NCBI GenBank assembly: GCA_031553595.1
Contig: JAVBLI010000001.1
Coordinates: forward strand, 1 to 64,000
Direction: 5' to 3'
Source: RGIG3701 sp031553595
GTDB taxonomy: Bacteria > Planctomycetota > Planctomycetia > Pirellulales > Thermoguttaceae
DNA: 64,000 bases
Position numbers and translations under genes: made by a program. A model generated the notes under the pieces. The model worked only from the letters and a program-made list of their open reading frames with translations. It ran no database searches and was not told the DNA's origin. Within the stretch, counting starts at the first letter, position 1; each line of letters starts with the position of its first letter. This document shows positions 49,986-58,874 of this stretch, piece after piece.

Positions 49986-51155
49986 TTAAAAGCACTCCAG
50001 TCGCTGCGTGAGATGTTTCATCTGTTCCAGCACCCGCGGCGAGCATTCCATGACGCGGTTTTTAATGTAAATGTACTCCATCCACCGTAACGCCGTCAGG
50101 ATGGTGTACGCGCGATCCAGAACGCGGACCAGTTCCAACTCTTCATCCGAAAGTCGGCGGACGCTCTGGTAAGCAGTCAGGCCGTCCACCCACATCTGAA
50201 CGTCATTCCCGGCCAGGCTCCCCAGCAGTCGTGAAACGTCCACCGCCACGTTATCCAGCTGCATGGCCCCGAAATCGATCATCCCGGTGACGTGTTCCGC
50301 CTGGAAAAAAATATGGCTGCGGTGAATGTCGCGCACACAGGGAATCAGGGGCACGTCATACACCAGGCAGTGGCATAATTGCCGCGCGACCGTCGGCAAG
50401 CAACGTTTCAGCATCCGCAGCGATTTCCGTGTCAGCGCGTTTAATTCATGCAAATTTTTCGCATCCACGGGCAGTGTTTCACACGCGGGGCTCCCGGGCT
50501 GAAGTTCCGGTGTTTCTCCACAGTTTTCCTTATGAAACGCTCCCAGAATCGGACTGGAATCCGAGTCGGAAAGTGCGTCGAGGAACATGTCCCCCGCCAC
50601 GAGCATACCTTTTTCATGCATACAGTCCGCCAGACACACGCGGTCATAAATGGCTTCGATGCGCGTTTCGTTCCAGTCGGATAACTGGCTCCGCCGCACG
50701 GCGACGGTCGTGCACGCCCCGCGATTATACTCCACGGGGAACGTTCGCAGCGTCTGGTGCATCTCGGCGAGCATGGTCATGGCGGAAAACAGCTTGCCGC
50801 GCGAGGGATTTTCGGCGAAATCCGCTTTCCCCTCCATCCAGGATTCCAGCTGCCAGAAATACCCACTCTCGGCCACGAAGCCTGCATGGCCGCGCGTCGT
50901 CATGGGCAGCGGCACCCGCGTGAACCCTTCCTGATGCAGGTGCCACAGCACGGCGTGGATGAACTGAAGCCGTTCGCTGGTGGGATATTCTTTCGCCCAC
51001 CGCCGCAGGCAGTAATCGGTGTGCACGCCGGGAACTTTCCAGAATTGCGCCCCGCTGAAACCGCCCATCGCGCCCATGGGCTGCACCTCCCCCGTCACGG
51101 CGTATTTACCGTAATGGTGGGAAAGGACATCCAGATGGGCCGTGGAACTGTGCAT
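49986..51155 (-). CDS. APH-like phosphotransferase/kinase
   Basis: 389 residues from ATG 51155; longer starts at 51266 and 51335 are open but add a Cys-rich stretch that does not look conserved. The fold is the aminoglycoside/homoserine kinase type: MGAMGGFSGAQFWKV (nucleotide-binding strands), YCLRRWAKEYP, FIHAVLWHLHQEGF, then the catalytic loop CVRDIHRSHIFF and metal motif GMIDFGAMQLDNVAVDVSRL. Asp276 and His278 of the catalytic loop are kept, but the usual Asn is His281. Comparable planctomycete proteins exist with unknown substrate. The insert at residues 195-235 is Ser/Asp-rich. It stands alone between apbE2 and a lipoprotein gene. Confidence 0.8.
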   Translation of the reverse strand: MHSSTAHLDVLSHHYGKYAVTGEVQPMGAMGGFSGAQFWKVPGVHTDYCLRRWAKEYPTSERLQFIHAVLWHLHQEGFTRVPLPMTTRGHAGFVAESGYFWQLESWMEGKADFAENPSRGKLFSAMTMLAEMHQTLRTFPVEYNRGACTTVAVRRSQLSDWNETRIEAIYDRVCLADCMHEKGMLVAGDMFLDALSDSDSSPILGAFHKENCGETPELQPGSPACETLPVDAKNLHELNALTRKSLRMLKRCLPTVARQLCHCLVYDVPLIPCVRDIHRSHIFFQAEHVTGMIDFGAMQLDNVAVDVSRLLGSLAGNDVQMWVDGLTAYQSVRRLSDEELELVRVLDRAYTILTALRWMEYIYIKNRVMECSPRVLEQMKHLTQRLECF

Positions 51156-51599
51156 TTTAAACTCGCTTGCGTGACAGGTTTTTTCACGAATGGTTTCAAA
51201 ATAGCGTGTGGAGAACCCGGCAAAAAAGCCATTTTTCTCCGCTGCAACTGTTAATAATTTCGTCATCCGGCCGGGATTTCTTTTGTGTAGAACGCCACCT
51301 CGCACGCAAACTGCGCAATTAGCACACTTTTTCACTTTCAGTCAGGGGAATGCAAAAAATATGCTTTTTCATCGAGATTACCCTCATTATACGCCAACCC
51401 ATTTATCCCATATTACCGTCAGAGACTTTTTCCTAAAAAAATCCCGCATAATCCAAATTATCCGCAAGTTCGGTATATTTTAACGCCGATAAGGTGAATA
51501 TGTCCATAAGCATTTCTTACGGAGCGTAAATCTGTTTTAGGCTTCCGGGGATGATCGCCGGAAAGTTTAAACCTCGACAGGATAGCAAGAGGGAAAATC
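51156..51599. other. Divergent intergenic region, no supported gene
   Basis: About 440 bases, part of which may code for the N-terminus of the APH-like kinase if its start is at 51266 or 51335. The rest, 51336-51590, is AT-rich and presumably carries both promoters. No repeat element is present. Confidence 0.35.
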
Positions 51600-52169
51600 A
51601 TGTTGAAAACGTCATTACGAAAATGGGGATTACTCGCGGCCGCGCTGCTGTTAAGTACATCCAGCGGCTGTATGCTCACCAGCCTGGGGCCCAGTCTAGG
51701 AATTCTGTCTATTCCGATGCCTGTCAGTCCGTATTTCCAGTATGCCTCGGAAGAAAAGGCGTTCGAGGATGATCGCTATAAGAAAATGAAGGTTCTCGAC
51801 CCGATCCCGGCCGGCCAGCCTCACCTGGCGGAAGATGCGCCGTCGGAGGACATGGTCATGCGTGCATTCCTCAAGATGCACCCCGTGGCGGGCAACTTCC
51901 CCGCGATTTATGAAGTCCAGCACAATGATGTGCGGATCGTGATGAAGAAACTCCAGGACCTGGTGGACGAGCCGCGTATGTATCCCGTCATCGGCATGGC
52001 TCAGCTGCATCACTCGCACTGGGAGTGCAAAGTGTACTTCACCGAGATCATTCGTAACGGCTGGCCGAACCCGCATACCATCAAGAATGAAGAGCGGCTG
52101 GAAGTCATCAAGATCGACTTGGATCACCTCCACCGTGTGGGGAACGTGGTGCCCGGCGACATGAACTGA
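51600..52169 (+). CDS. Conserved planctomycete-type lipoprotein
   Basis: 189 residues; GAGGGA lies eight bases before the ATG. The signal sequence KWGLLAAALLLSTSSGC ends in a fair lipobox (SSGC, cysteine at about 25). The mature part is Pro-rich at first (SLGILSIPMPVSPYFQYA), then has a compact domain with ALLKM-like MVMRAFLKMHPVAGNFPAIY, VRIVMKKLQDLVDEPRMYP and HSHWECKVYFTEIIRNGWPN. I recall similar lipoproteins in planctomycetes but know of no function. It is monocistronic with a clear terminator, and the high share of strongly expressed features (good ribosome site, terminator) suggests abundant expression. Confidence 0.75.
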   Translation: MLKTSLRKWGLLAAALLLSTSSGCMLTSLGPSLGILSIPMPVSPYFQYASEEKAFEDDRYKKMKVLDPIPAGQPHLAEDAPSEDMVMRAFLKMHPVAGNFPAIYEVQHNDVRIVMKKLQDLVDEPRMYPVIGMAQLHHSHWECKVYFTEIIRNGWPNPHTIKNEERLEVIKIDLDHLHRVGNVVPGDMN

Positions 52170-52228
52170 CGCAGAAAACACCGACATTCGAGGATTCCCT
52201 CTCGAAAACCACGCGTTTTCACATGAAT

Positions 52229-52263
52229 CACCCTCGGGATGCGCATCCCGGGGGTGTTTTTTT
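52229..52263 (+). terminator. Rho-independent terminator of the lipoprotein gene
   Basis: CACCCTCGGGATG pairs with CATCCCGGGGGTG (one mismatch) around a minimal loop, then eight T residues; 60 bases past the stop. Confidence 0.92.
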
Positions 52264-52314
52264 GCGAGAAAACGGCGTCAGGGCCGCCACTCCCTCACTT
52301 TTTCATTCCTTCAC

Positions 52315-53778
52315 TCACTCGCTCACTCTCTGTGCATCCGGCAAAAACGCGCACGACGCGCTTCGCGCCACCAGCCGTCGCAAGTCGCCACGGCGTTCGA
52401 GGCACGAGATATTCAGTTCGTGCAGCAGATCTCTGTCCAGCGGCGAGATGAAATACACCTGATAACGGTGCAGAAGCGGAATCATCCGCCGCGCGGCGTC
52501 CGCGTCCGGGAGGTTTTTCTCCGCCCGAATCATCTGGAGGCTCATCCACGGAACCTGCACTCGGCGGTACGCCTGCATGGCGGGGCCCAGCGGCGCGGTA
52601 ATGTCCGTGGCCAGAAAAATCGTCGCGTCCTCATCTTCATCCACGAACTTCGCGGCATTCGCCAGCGCCAGGCTCACGTTCTCCCACGTTTGCTGCTCAG
52701 GCCCGCCCGTGACGGACGCCACCACCGTCTGCACCCGCGGCCTGTTTTTCACCCGCCATATACGCCGGTAACGTGCCGCTCCCAGCACATCCAGCTCCTC
52801 ATGCGTTCCCACCAGCACGTCCGCCACGTCCGTCATCTCCTTCGCGCCAGCATACCACCGGGGAATGTTCGGCAGCACCATCACCGCCGGCATGATCCCC
52901 AGCAGCCGGGTCACGTCCCGCGTCTCCTCCTGCCGGGTTCTGGCTTCCGCCGCACGCCGCTGGGCGGGGGAAAGCTCAGCGTTCTGGGCCGCCCTCAGTC
53001 GTTTTTCGCGAGGCGTGAGCGTCTCCCCCGCAAACCGCGTCTGGGTGGCCTCATCCGAAAAAAGTGGGTACACGCCCGAGTGCACACCGTCATACCCCGC
53101 CGCCCCATCCGGCTTCAGCACCCCCACGGGCAAAATAAAATCCGCGTCGAAAAGCTCCCGGCTCACCACCAGCGACTCCCCCGCCGCGCTGGCACCCAGA
53201 AGCGCGTGCCGTTCTTTCCGCTGCGGCGTGTGCGTCACCACCGTCACCCGCGGACGCTCGGACGCACACCCACATGCCGATTTATGTGCCTGCCCATGAT
53301 CGTGGCCGCACCCGCACGCGCTCGCATCTTCCGCATCCTCTGCCGTTTCCACTTCCGTGTGAACCGTCTCGGCCGCGAAAATTTTCGCCGTTTCCGAAAG
53401 ACCATCCAGCACACGCTTCAAGAACGCCGCATCCGAAACACCTCCCGCTGCCACATCCTCCGGCGATCGCAACACCGTCACTGTTCCGCGAAAAATTTCA
53501 CCGTCCGCCCCGGAAAACAGGTACTCCAGAATCCCCGCCAGCACACGCTGGACCTCTGGCACCCCCGGCGCCAGCGGCACCGCCACGCGGTCTTCCGGCA
53601 TCAGACACGCCCCCAGCGCCGGATACCCGTGCGGACTGGCCAGCCGCCGCCGCATCAGTTCCGTAAACTCCGCCGCCGGCACCGACTTCCGCCCCGACTG
53701 TGGCACAAACACCTCCGCGCCCGCCGCCGTCTCCAGCTTCAGCACTCCCGCCGCTCCATAAGGAAAACGTATTTTCAT
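52315..53778 (-). CDS. LarA/DUF2088-like protein with His/Cys-rich insert
   Basis: 487 residues from ATG 53778 (MKIRFPYG); the frame is open to 54045 but that part would overlap the upstream SDR gene in another frame. The N-terminal domain resembles the lactate racemase LarA N-domain (LGACLMPEDRVAVPLAPGVP, cf. the conserved 'DRVAI-DITRP' strand). The second domain has LLGASAAGESLVVSRELFDA and DFILPVGVLKPDGAAGYDG, like LarA's HxxG/AGYSGG region. Between them, residues 155-171 are CGCGHDHGQAHKSACGC, a likely metal-binding (nickel or zinc) insert. LarA isomerises hydroxy acids with a nickel-pincer cofactor; the cofactor-making genes larB/C/E are not in the window. It starts five bases after the SDR stop. 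Confidence 0.75.
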   Translation of the reverse strand: MKIRFPYGAAGVLKLETAAGAEVFVPQSGRKSVPAAEFTELMRRRLASPHGYPALGACLMPEDRVAVPLAPGVPEVQRVLAGILEYLFSGADGEIFRGTVTVLRSPEDVAAGGVSDAAFLKRVLDGLSETAKIFAAETVHTEVETAEDAEDASACGCGHDHGQAHKSACGCASERPRVTVVTHTPQRKERHALLGASAAGESLVVSRELFDADFILPVGVLKPDGAAGYDGVHSGVYPLFSDEATQTRFAGETLTPREKRLRAAQNAELSPAQRRAAEARTRQEETRDVTRLLGIMPAVMVLPNIPRWYAGAKEMTDVADVLVGTHEELDVLGAARYRRIWRVKNRPRVQTVVASVTGGPEQQTWENVSLALANAAKFVDEDEDATIFLATDITAPLGPAMQAYRRVQVPWMSLQMIRAEKNLPDADAARRMIPLLHRYQVYFISPLDRDLLHELNISCLERRGDLRRLVARSASCAFLPDAQRVSE

Positions 53779-53783
53779 CCAGC

Positions 53784-54635
53784 TTAACCTTTCTTCTGTT
53801 TCCGCCACGCCTTTTCCGCGTAATCCGCCATGTAATTCTCCATCACGCCCGGCGCGAAATAATCCATGAACAGCAGCACCTTTCCCAGCGGAAACGGAAT
53901 GATCTCCCGCTTTCCGGCCTTCATCGCCGCCACCATTTGCCGTGCGACGTACGCCGCCGATACACGTTTGTGCGGCGGAAAAACCGGCTCGCTGGTGTTC
54001 TCGATGTACCGCGTGAAAAACTCCGTTTCCGTCGAACCCGGGCATACTGTCAGCACATCGATTCCATACCGCCGCAGCTCAATCCGCAGCGACTCGCTGA
54101 ACGTCCGCACGGCCGCTTTCGCCGCGCAGTATTCGCTGTAATGCGTGACGCCGTGAATGCCAACGATGGAGCTGAGGTTCACGATCATCGGCGCCACCTC
54201 CGACGCTTGCGTTTCGCCGACACGTTTTAACATCGGCAGTGCCAGCCGCGTCATTTCCACCAGCGAAACTACGTTCAGGTCCAGTACCCGCTGCAGCGTC
54301 TCGGGCGTGCTGTCCTCGAAAAGTCCGGACGCCGCCGCACCGGCATTATTAATCAGGATGTCCAGCCCACCGTACGTTTCGCGCACCCGACCGATAATCG
54401 CCGCGCGGGTTTCCGGATCCGTAATGTCCCCGACCACTACCTCCACGAACACCTCGCGCCCCGCCTTTTTCGCCCTCTCGTGAATCTCTACCGCCACCTC
54501 GCGCAGCCGCTCCTCACGCCGCGCACTGATCACCAGTTTCGCCCCCTCGTCGGCCAACTGAATCGCCAACTCCCGTCCGATTCCACTGCTGGCCCCGGTC
54601 AAAATCACCCGTGCCCCCGTCAATTTCCGCTTCAT
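53784..54635 (-). CDS. Short-chain dehydrogenase/reductase
   Basis: 283 residues. Classical SDR: NAD(P) loop VILTGASSGIGRELA, arginine after the second strand (ISARREERL) favouring NADP, DILINNAGAAASG, catalytic Ser in MIVNLSSIVGIHG, and YSEYCAAKAAV with the Tyr-x3-Lys pair. C-terminal extension with VCPGSTETEFFTRYIENTSE and a final basic, weakly hydrophobic segment resembles membrane-associated DltE-like SDRs. Substrate unknown. It is upstream of and likely cotranscribed with the LarA-like gene (five-base gap), so it may act on the same hydroxy-acid or keto-acid; inference. Confidence 0.9.
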   Translation of the reverse strand: MKRKLTGARVILTGASSGIGRELAIQLADEGAKLVISARREERLREVAVEIHERAKKAGREVFVEVVVGDITDPETRAAIIGRVRETYGGLDILINNAGAAASGLFEDSTPETLQRVLDLNVVSLVEMTRLALPMLKRVGETQASEVAPMIVNLSSIVGIHGVTHYSEYCAAKAAVRTFSESLRIELRRYGIDVLTVCPGSTETEFFTRYIENTSEPVFPPHKRVSAAYVARQMVAAMKAGKREIIPFPLGKVLLFMDYFAPGVMENYMADYAEKAWRKQKKG

Positions 54636-54669
54636 ATTTTACTCCTTACGATCAAACTTACCAGCCCTG

Positions 54670-54881
54670 GAGCAGCTATCAAATCAATTTATCACAAGAA
54701 AAGCAGCCGCGAAAGAAGCGAAGCGGAATGACCGGAATGGAAGTGGAAATTCACTCCCCGCTTTCGGAATACCGATTAAAATAATTGATCATTCCCCGCT
54801 GCTATCCGGTCATTGCGCTACACTTCGTTCCGCTATATTCCCGGCTGCTGTTCTTGTGATAAACTAATTCGGTAGATGCTC
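54670..54881. repeat. Dispersed palindromic element, copy 6 (full length, AATGACC subtype)
   Basis: 212 bases, ends GAGCAGCTATCAAATCAATT and GATAAACTAATTCGGTAGATGCTC in inverted orientation, then CAAGAAAAGCAGCC/GGCTGCTGTTCTTG and the inner GGAATGACCGGA/ATCCGGTCATTGCGC. The centre, GAAGTGGAAA...CCGATTAAAATA, matches copy 5. No coding capacity. It fills the gap between the start of the SDR gene and the 3' end of the kinase gene. Confidence 0.92.
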
Positions 54882-54901
54882 GATGGCTGGCATATCTTCC
54901 G

Positions 54902-57900
54902 TCATTTCAACTCCACAAGCTTAATGCCCTTTTCCTTCGCATACGCCTCCGCCTTCGTGCCTTTTTGGGCCGTGATGGTCATGATGTTATGATTGCAGTG
55001 ATCGAATGCATGGTCAACGATGTCCGGGTTACCGAGAATCGTGACGTCGGCAAGGTTTCCACAGGAGGAGAAACCTCCGGTATCAATCTTTGTCACACTT
55101 TTCGGGATGACTATGGATGTTAGCCCATAACAGCTATCGAATGTCGACCATCCTATGTGGTCTATACTTTCTGGAAGTCGGATAGAAGATAGAGAGTCAC
55201 ACCCCATAAACATCATGTGTTCCATATTAGTAATACTTACAGAAATCGTTGCTGATTTCAGGCGTTTTGAACAAAAAAACAACATCGCGCCGACTGAAGT
55301 GACGCTATCTGGGATCACCATTGACTCTAGAGCTTGGCATTTTTCAAACGCACACTCTCCAAGTCCCTTTACACCGTTGGGAATACGGATGTTTTTCAGG
55401 TGTTGAGAACAGGCAAAGGCGCCATCCCCAACGTATTCAATGCCATTGGGAATCGTGTAGGTCGCCGCTAGCTTGCCGGGCGGATAGCGAACAATGGCCT
55501 TTTGGTCTTTGCTGAACAATATGCCGTTAATGGCCACAAAGTGTTTGCTGTTTGGATCAATGGTAAACTCTTCCAACGAAATGCAGTCGTCAAAAGCAAG
55601 TCGATTTATTCCCGACACACCCGCACCGATGTGAACTGTTTTCAGTGAACTGCACCCACCAAATACTCTCTGATGGAGCGCTTGCACGTTGGGAGGAATG
55701 GTCATGGCGATGAGGTGATTACTACTCAGAAACGCATGGTCTATAATCTGTTCTACCTCGGTAGGGACGGTGTATTCAGTCATGGTTTTACCGTGCGGGT
55801 AGCGGATGAGTGCCTTGCCATCCTTACTGAATAGTACACCATCGATGTCTTTGAGATGCTCGTTTTCAGAATCGACGATAAAATTTTCCAACAAGGGACA
55901 ACAATGACCGCCAAGCCAAGCGAAACCATTGAAATTTATTTCCGTCGCTTCTGCGGGAATGTGCACCGTTTTGAGTGAAGTCGCATGATAAAAAGCCTGA
56001 TGTTCGATCACCCGAAGGTTTATGGGAAAAGTAATGATGGTGACATTGCTGTTGCGGAACGCCTGGACATCAATTTGTTCCACCGTGGGGGGAAAGGTGA
56101 ACGATGTTTCCATCTTTGAGCAAGGATAAATGAGCAACCTTGTCTTATCTCTAGTGAAAAGGACGCCATTGTCACAGACGAAATGGGGATTATCTTCCGC
56201 CAAGCCGATGGTTTGCGGTGTGGGAAACCAGTGAAACGCCCAGGGATTTATCGAATTCACCGTACGGGAAAACCAGACACGCCTTAGATTCCATGCCATG
56301 TAGAACGCGTCTCCCTGAATCCGCTTTAGTGTATCCTGAGTAACAATAGAGGCGACTCGTCTGTTACCTTCGAGAAAGTGTCCACCCAACCCCACCACCT
56401 TCTCGCCGTTAATGCGTTTGGGGATGATAATGCCTTGGTAATCGCCTTTGTACTTCGTGATTTCCACGCCGTCTTCGACTTCGACGACGTCGAAATCCTC
56501 CGGCGGTGGCTCGCGCTCGACAACGTCGAGATTCGGCACGCCCCAGATTCGCAGGGCACAAACGCCGACGTTTTTGTCGCGCCAGAATGTCAAGCGGATG
56601 ATGCGAAGTTCGGTCGGACGTGAAAACTCGGCGATGGTTTCCTGATAGCCGTGGCCGGCGATGGACTCGCGGCGGGGCATGAGGAGGGCATAGGAGCCGG
56701 TTTGGTTCTCGAGGTCTTCGGCGGTGTCTGCCGACTCGATCTGGAAATAGCCGGGAAAATCCGTATTGGAGAACCAGAATCGCACGCCATGCATCGTCTG
56801 GAAAAATGGAAAGGCCAGTGTGACACTTGCCTGGGTGGCGTCGATTTCAGCGGGGCCGTTGGTTTCCAGATCGAACATTTTTTCGATAGACGTTCCTTCG
56901 AGGGTCGGCTCGAACGCGTCGACCTTCACCTGAAAATCCTTGACCATCTGGTTGATGTTAAACAGCAGGGGTTGGGTGTTTTTTTCGGCATCGTCGTCGC
57001 CAGGCATGGTTTCCTCACCGGCGTAAACACTCGCGGCGACGCGAAGGCGGTGAATCTCCAGACGCAGCGTTTCTTTCTCGGCCCGGAGGTTTTTGATCTG
57101 GAGTTGGAGGGCCTTGCGCTCGTCGGAGGTGCGGTTGGCGTTGGCAAGCTCTTTTTGCTTCTCGGCCAGCTCGGCGTCTTTGGCGTGTAGTTCCGTTTCG
57201 AGTTTCGCGGCCTGCGCAAGCGCTTCCTCGGCACGCCGTTTCATTTCGTCGGCGGTCATGCGGGCCGCGACAGTCTGCATACGCAGTTGCTGGACGGTCA
57301 TCCCCCCGACGCCGAAAACCAGCAGGAACAGCAGGGCCGAGGCGAAAATCATCATCGCCAGCGTCCGGTTTTTACGCATCCACCGCCACGCCCGGTCGCC
57401 GCGGGTGTCGGGCTGAGCCGCGATGGGCTCGTCCTCCAGCCAGTGGATGAGGTCGTCGGCCATTTTCCCAGCGTCGCGATAACGATCGGTCGGCTTACGC
57501 ATCATCGCCCGCAGGCAAATCGCCTCAAGCCGCTTCGGAACGTCCTTGTGTTTCGACGACGGCGGCGGCAGATTTTCCTTAAGAATCTTTTGAACGGTGT
57601 CCAGCGACGACTTCCCCGTGTACGGCGGTGAGTCGCACAGCAGTTGGTAGAGGATGGCCCCCAGCGAGTAAACGTCGGATTTCGGGCCGACCGTTTTCGA
57701 ATCGCCCGACGCCTGCTCCGGCGACATGCACGAAAGCGTTCCGACCACACTGCCGACCAGGGTGATGTCCGGGCGCGAGTCGAGCATCTCCGCGGCCATG
57801 TAGCCCAGCGTTTCGTCCGGGACGGCATACGGCTTCGCAAGCCCCCAGTCCATGACCAGCGTTTCGTCGTGCTCGCCGAGCATGATATTCGCCGGCTTCA

Positions 57901-58867
57901 GGTCGCGGTGAATGATGCCCTTCTCGTGGGCGAACGCCATCGTCCGGCAGACCGACGCCAGCCGCCGCACCAGCTCGCGGAGCATGGTGGGCTTTTCCGG
58001 CCCCGCCTCCGGCAGCGAATGATACTTTTTGATCGCTTCTTGGAGCGTCTTGCCACGCACGAACTTCATCGTATAATACGGCCTGCCGTCCGCACTGGTG
58101 CCGCACGCGTGAATCGGCACGATCCCCGGGTGCTCCAGCCCGGCCGTGATCTCCGCCTCGTCAGCGAAACGCCGCACCGCGCTCTCGTTCTCCAGCGCCT
58201 TCGGAAAAAGTTCCTTCAGGGCCACCTCCCGCCGAAGATTTTCATCCCGCGCCACACTCACCTGCCCCATGCCGCCGCGGGCGTGCGCGCGAAGCACCCG
58301 GTGCGTGCCGTACGTGTCTTCTTTTGCGGCACGCTGCATCACCCCCGATTTCCCTGAAACGTCCGACGCCTCCACCTTCCGCGACGACTCCGGAGGCGGC
58401 GGCGCTTTCGACGGCGTTTTTCGTGGTATTTCAGACGCCTCCTTCACCGTCGGCGTGATGTCCAGCGTCTGCTCGGCTGCCGCACCCGTTTTCTTTTCCG
58501 GAGGCATCGCCATCCCGAGTGGTAATGCCGGGGCCGATTTCGACAGCTCTTTGACCGCCGGCGCAATGTCCACGGTTTGCTCGCTCGCCGCGGCCGGTTT
58601 CTTTTCTTCCGCCAACGAAGCCGCCTTTTCGCCAGTCGGCACGTCTTCCTTTTTCGGATTTTCATTCTGCGGAAGTTCTTTTTTTTCCGCATCCGAAAAG
58701 CCCGGCGGCATGGCCATATTCGGCGGCAATGCCATGCTCGGCGACGGTTTCGTGACCGGCGTCGGCACCGGAATCTCCCGCCCGCAAGCGTCGCACTTCA
58801 CACGCAGGCCCGCCTGCTTGTCGTCAAGCGATAATGTTTTCCCACAGGGACATGGTAATGTAATCAT
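54902..58867 (-). CDS. Receptor-like Ser/Thr protein kinase with LRR ectodomain (paralogue 1)
   Basis: 1321 residues. Order: N-terminal zinc ribbon (Cys6, Cys8, Cys25, Cys28); disordered Pro/Lys/Ala linker to about 185; kinase domain about 186-475 with ARGGMGQVSVARDE loop, VALKEL lysine, IIHRDLKPANIML (His320) and VMDWGLAKP (Asp340; DWG instead of DFG); membrane helix about 503-525; coiled coil 530-615; a discoidin-like beta domain about 680-790; then LRR_5/BspA-type repeats to the end (for example FGGCSSLKTVHIGAGV). Kinase inside, repeats outside: a sensor of surface ligands. The ectodomain half is visibly lower in GC than the kinase half. The downstream neighbour is a palindromic element. 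Closely related to the next gene. Confidence 0.93.
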   Translation of the reverse strand: MITLPCPCGKTLSLDDKQAGLRVKCDACGREIPVPTPVTKPSPSMALPPNMAMPPGFSDAEKKELPQNENPKKEDVPTGEKAASLAEEKKPAAASEQTVDIAPAVKELSKSAPALPLGMAMPPEKKTGAAAEQTLDITPTVKEASEIPRKTPSKAPPPPESSRKVEASDVSGKSGVMQRAAKEDTYGTHRVLRAHARGGMGQVSVARDENLRREVALKELFPKALENESAVRRFADEAEITAGLEHPGIVPIHACGTSADGRPYYTMKFVRGKTLQEAIKKYHSLPEAGPEKPTMLRELVRRLASVCRTMAFAHEKGIIHRDLKPANIMLGEHDETLVMDWGLAKPYAVPDETLGYMAAEMLDSRPDITLVGSVVGTLSCMSPEQASGDSKTVGPKSDVYSLGAILYQLLCDSPPYTGKSSLDTVQKILKENLPPPSSKHKDVPKRLEAICLRAMMRKPTDRYRDAGKMADDLIHWLEDEPIAAQPDTRGDRAWRWMRKNRTLAMMIFASALLFLLVFGVGGMTVQQLRMQTVAARMTADEMKRRAEEALAQAAKLETELHAKDAELAEKQKELANANRTSDERKALQLQIKNLRAEKETLRLEIHRLRVAASVYAGEETMPGDDDAEKNTQPLLFNINQMVKDFQVKVDAFEPTLEGTSIEKMFDLETNGPAEIDATQASVTLAFPFFQTMHGVRFWFSNTDFPGYFQIESADTAEDLENQTGSYALLMPRRESIAGHGYQETIAEFSRPTELRIIRLTFWRDKNVGVCALRIWGVPNLDVVEREPPPEDFDVVEVEDGVEITKYKGDYQGIIIPKRINGEKVVGLGGHFLEGNRRVASIVTQDTLKRIQGDAFYMAWNLRRVWFSRTVNSINPWAFHWFPTPQTIGLAEDNPHFVCDNGVLFTRDKTRLLIYPCSKMETSFTFPPTVEQIDVQAFRNSNVTIITFPINLRVIEHQAFYHATSLKTVHIPAEATEINFNGFAWLGGHCCPLLENFIVDSENEHLKDIDGVLFSKDGKALIRYPHGKTMTEYTVPTEVEQIIDHAFLSSNHLIAMTIPPNVQALHQRVFGGCSSLKTVHIGAGVSGINRLAFDDCISLEEFTIDPNSKHFVAINGILFSKDQKAIVRYPPGKLAATYTIPNGIEYVGDGAFACSQHLKNIRIPNGVKGLGECAFEKCQALESMVIPDSVTSVGAMLFFCSKRLKSATISVSITNMEHMMFMGCDSLSSIRLPESIDHIGWSTFDSCYGLTSIVIPKSVTKIDTGGFSSCGNLADVTILGNPDIVDHAFDHCNHNIMTITAQKGTKAEAYAKEKGIKLVELK

Positions 58868-58874
58868 GGTTTGC

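Noticed and set aside
52420..53787. 455-codon plus-strand open frame
   Set aside because: His/Arg-rich shadow of the LarA-like gene.
53779..54045. Upstream extension of the LarA-like frame
   Set aside because: It overlaps the conserved C-terminal coding region of the SDR in a different frame; MKIRFPYG at 53778 is the natural start.
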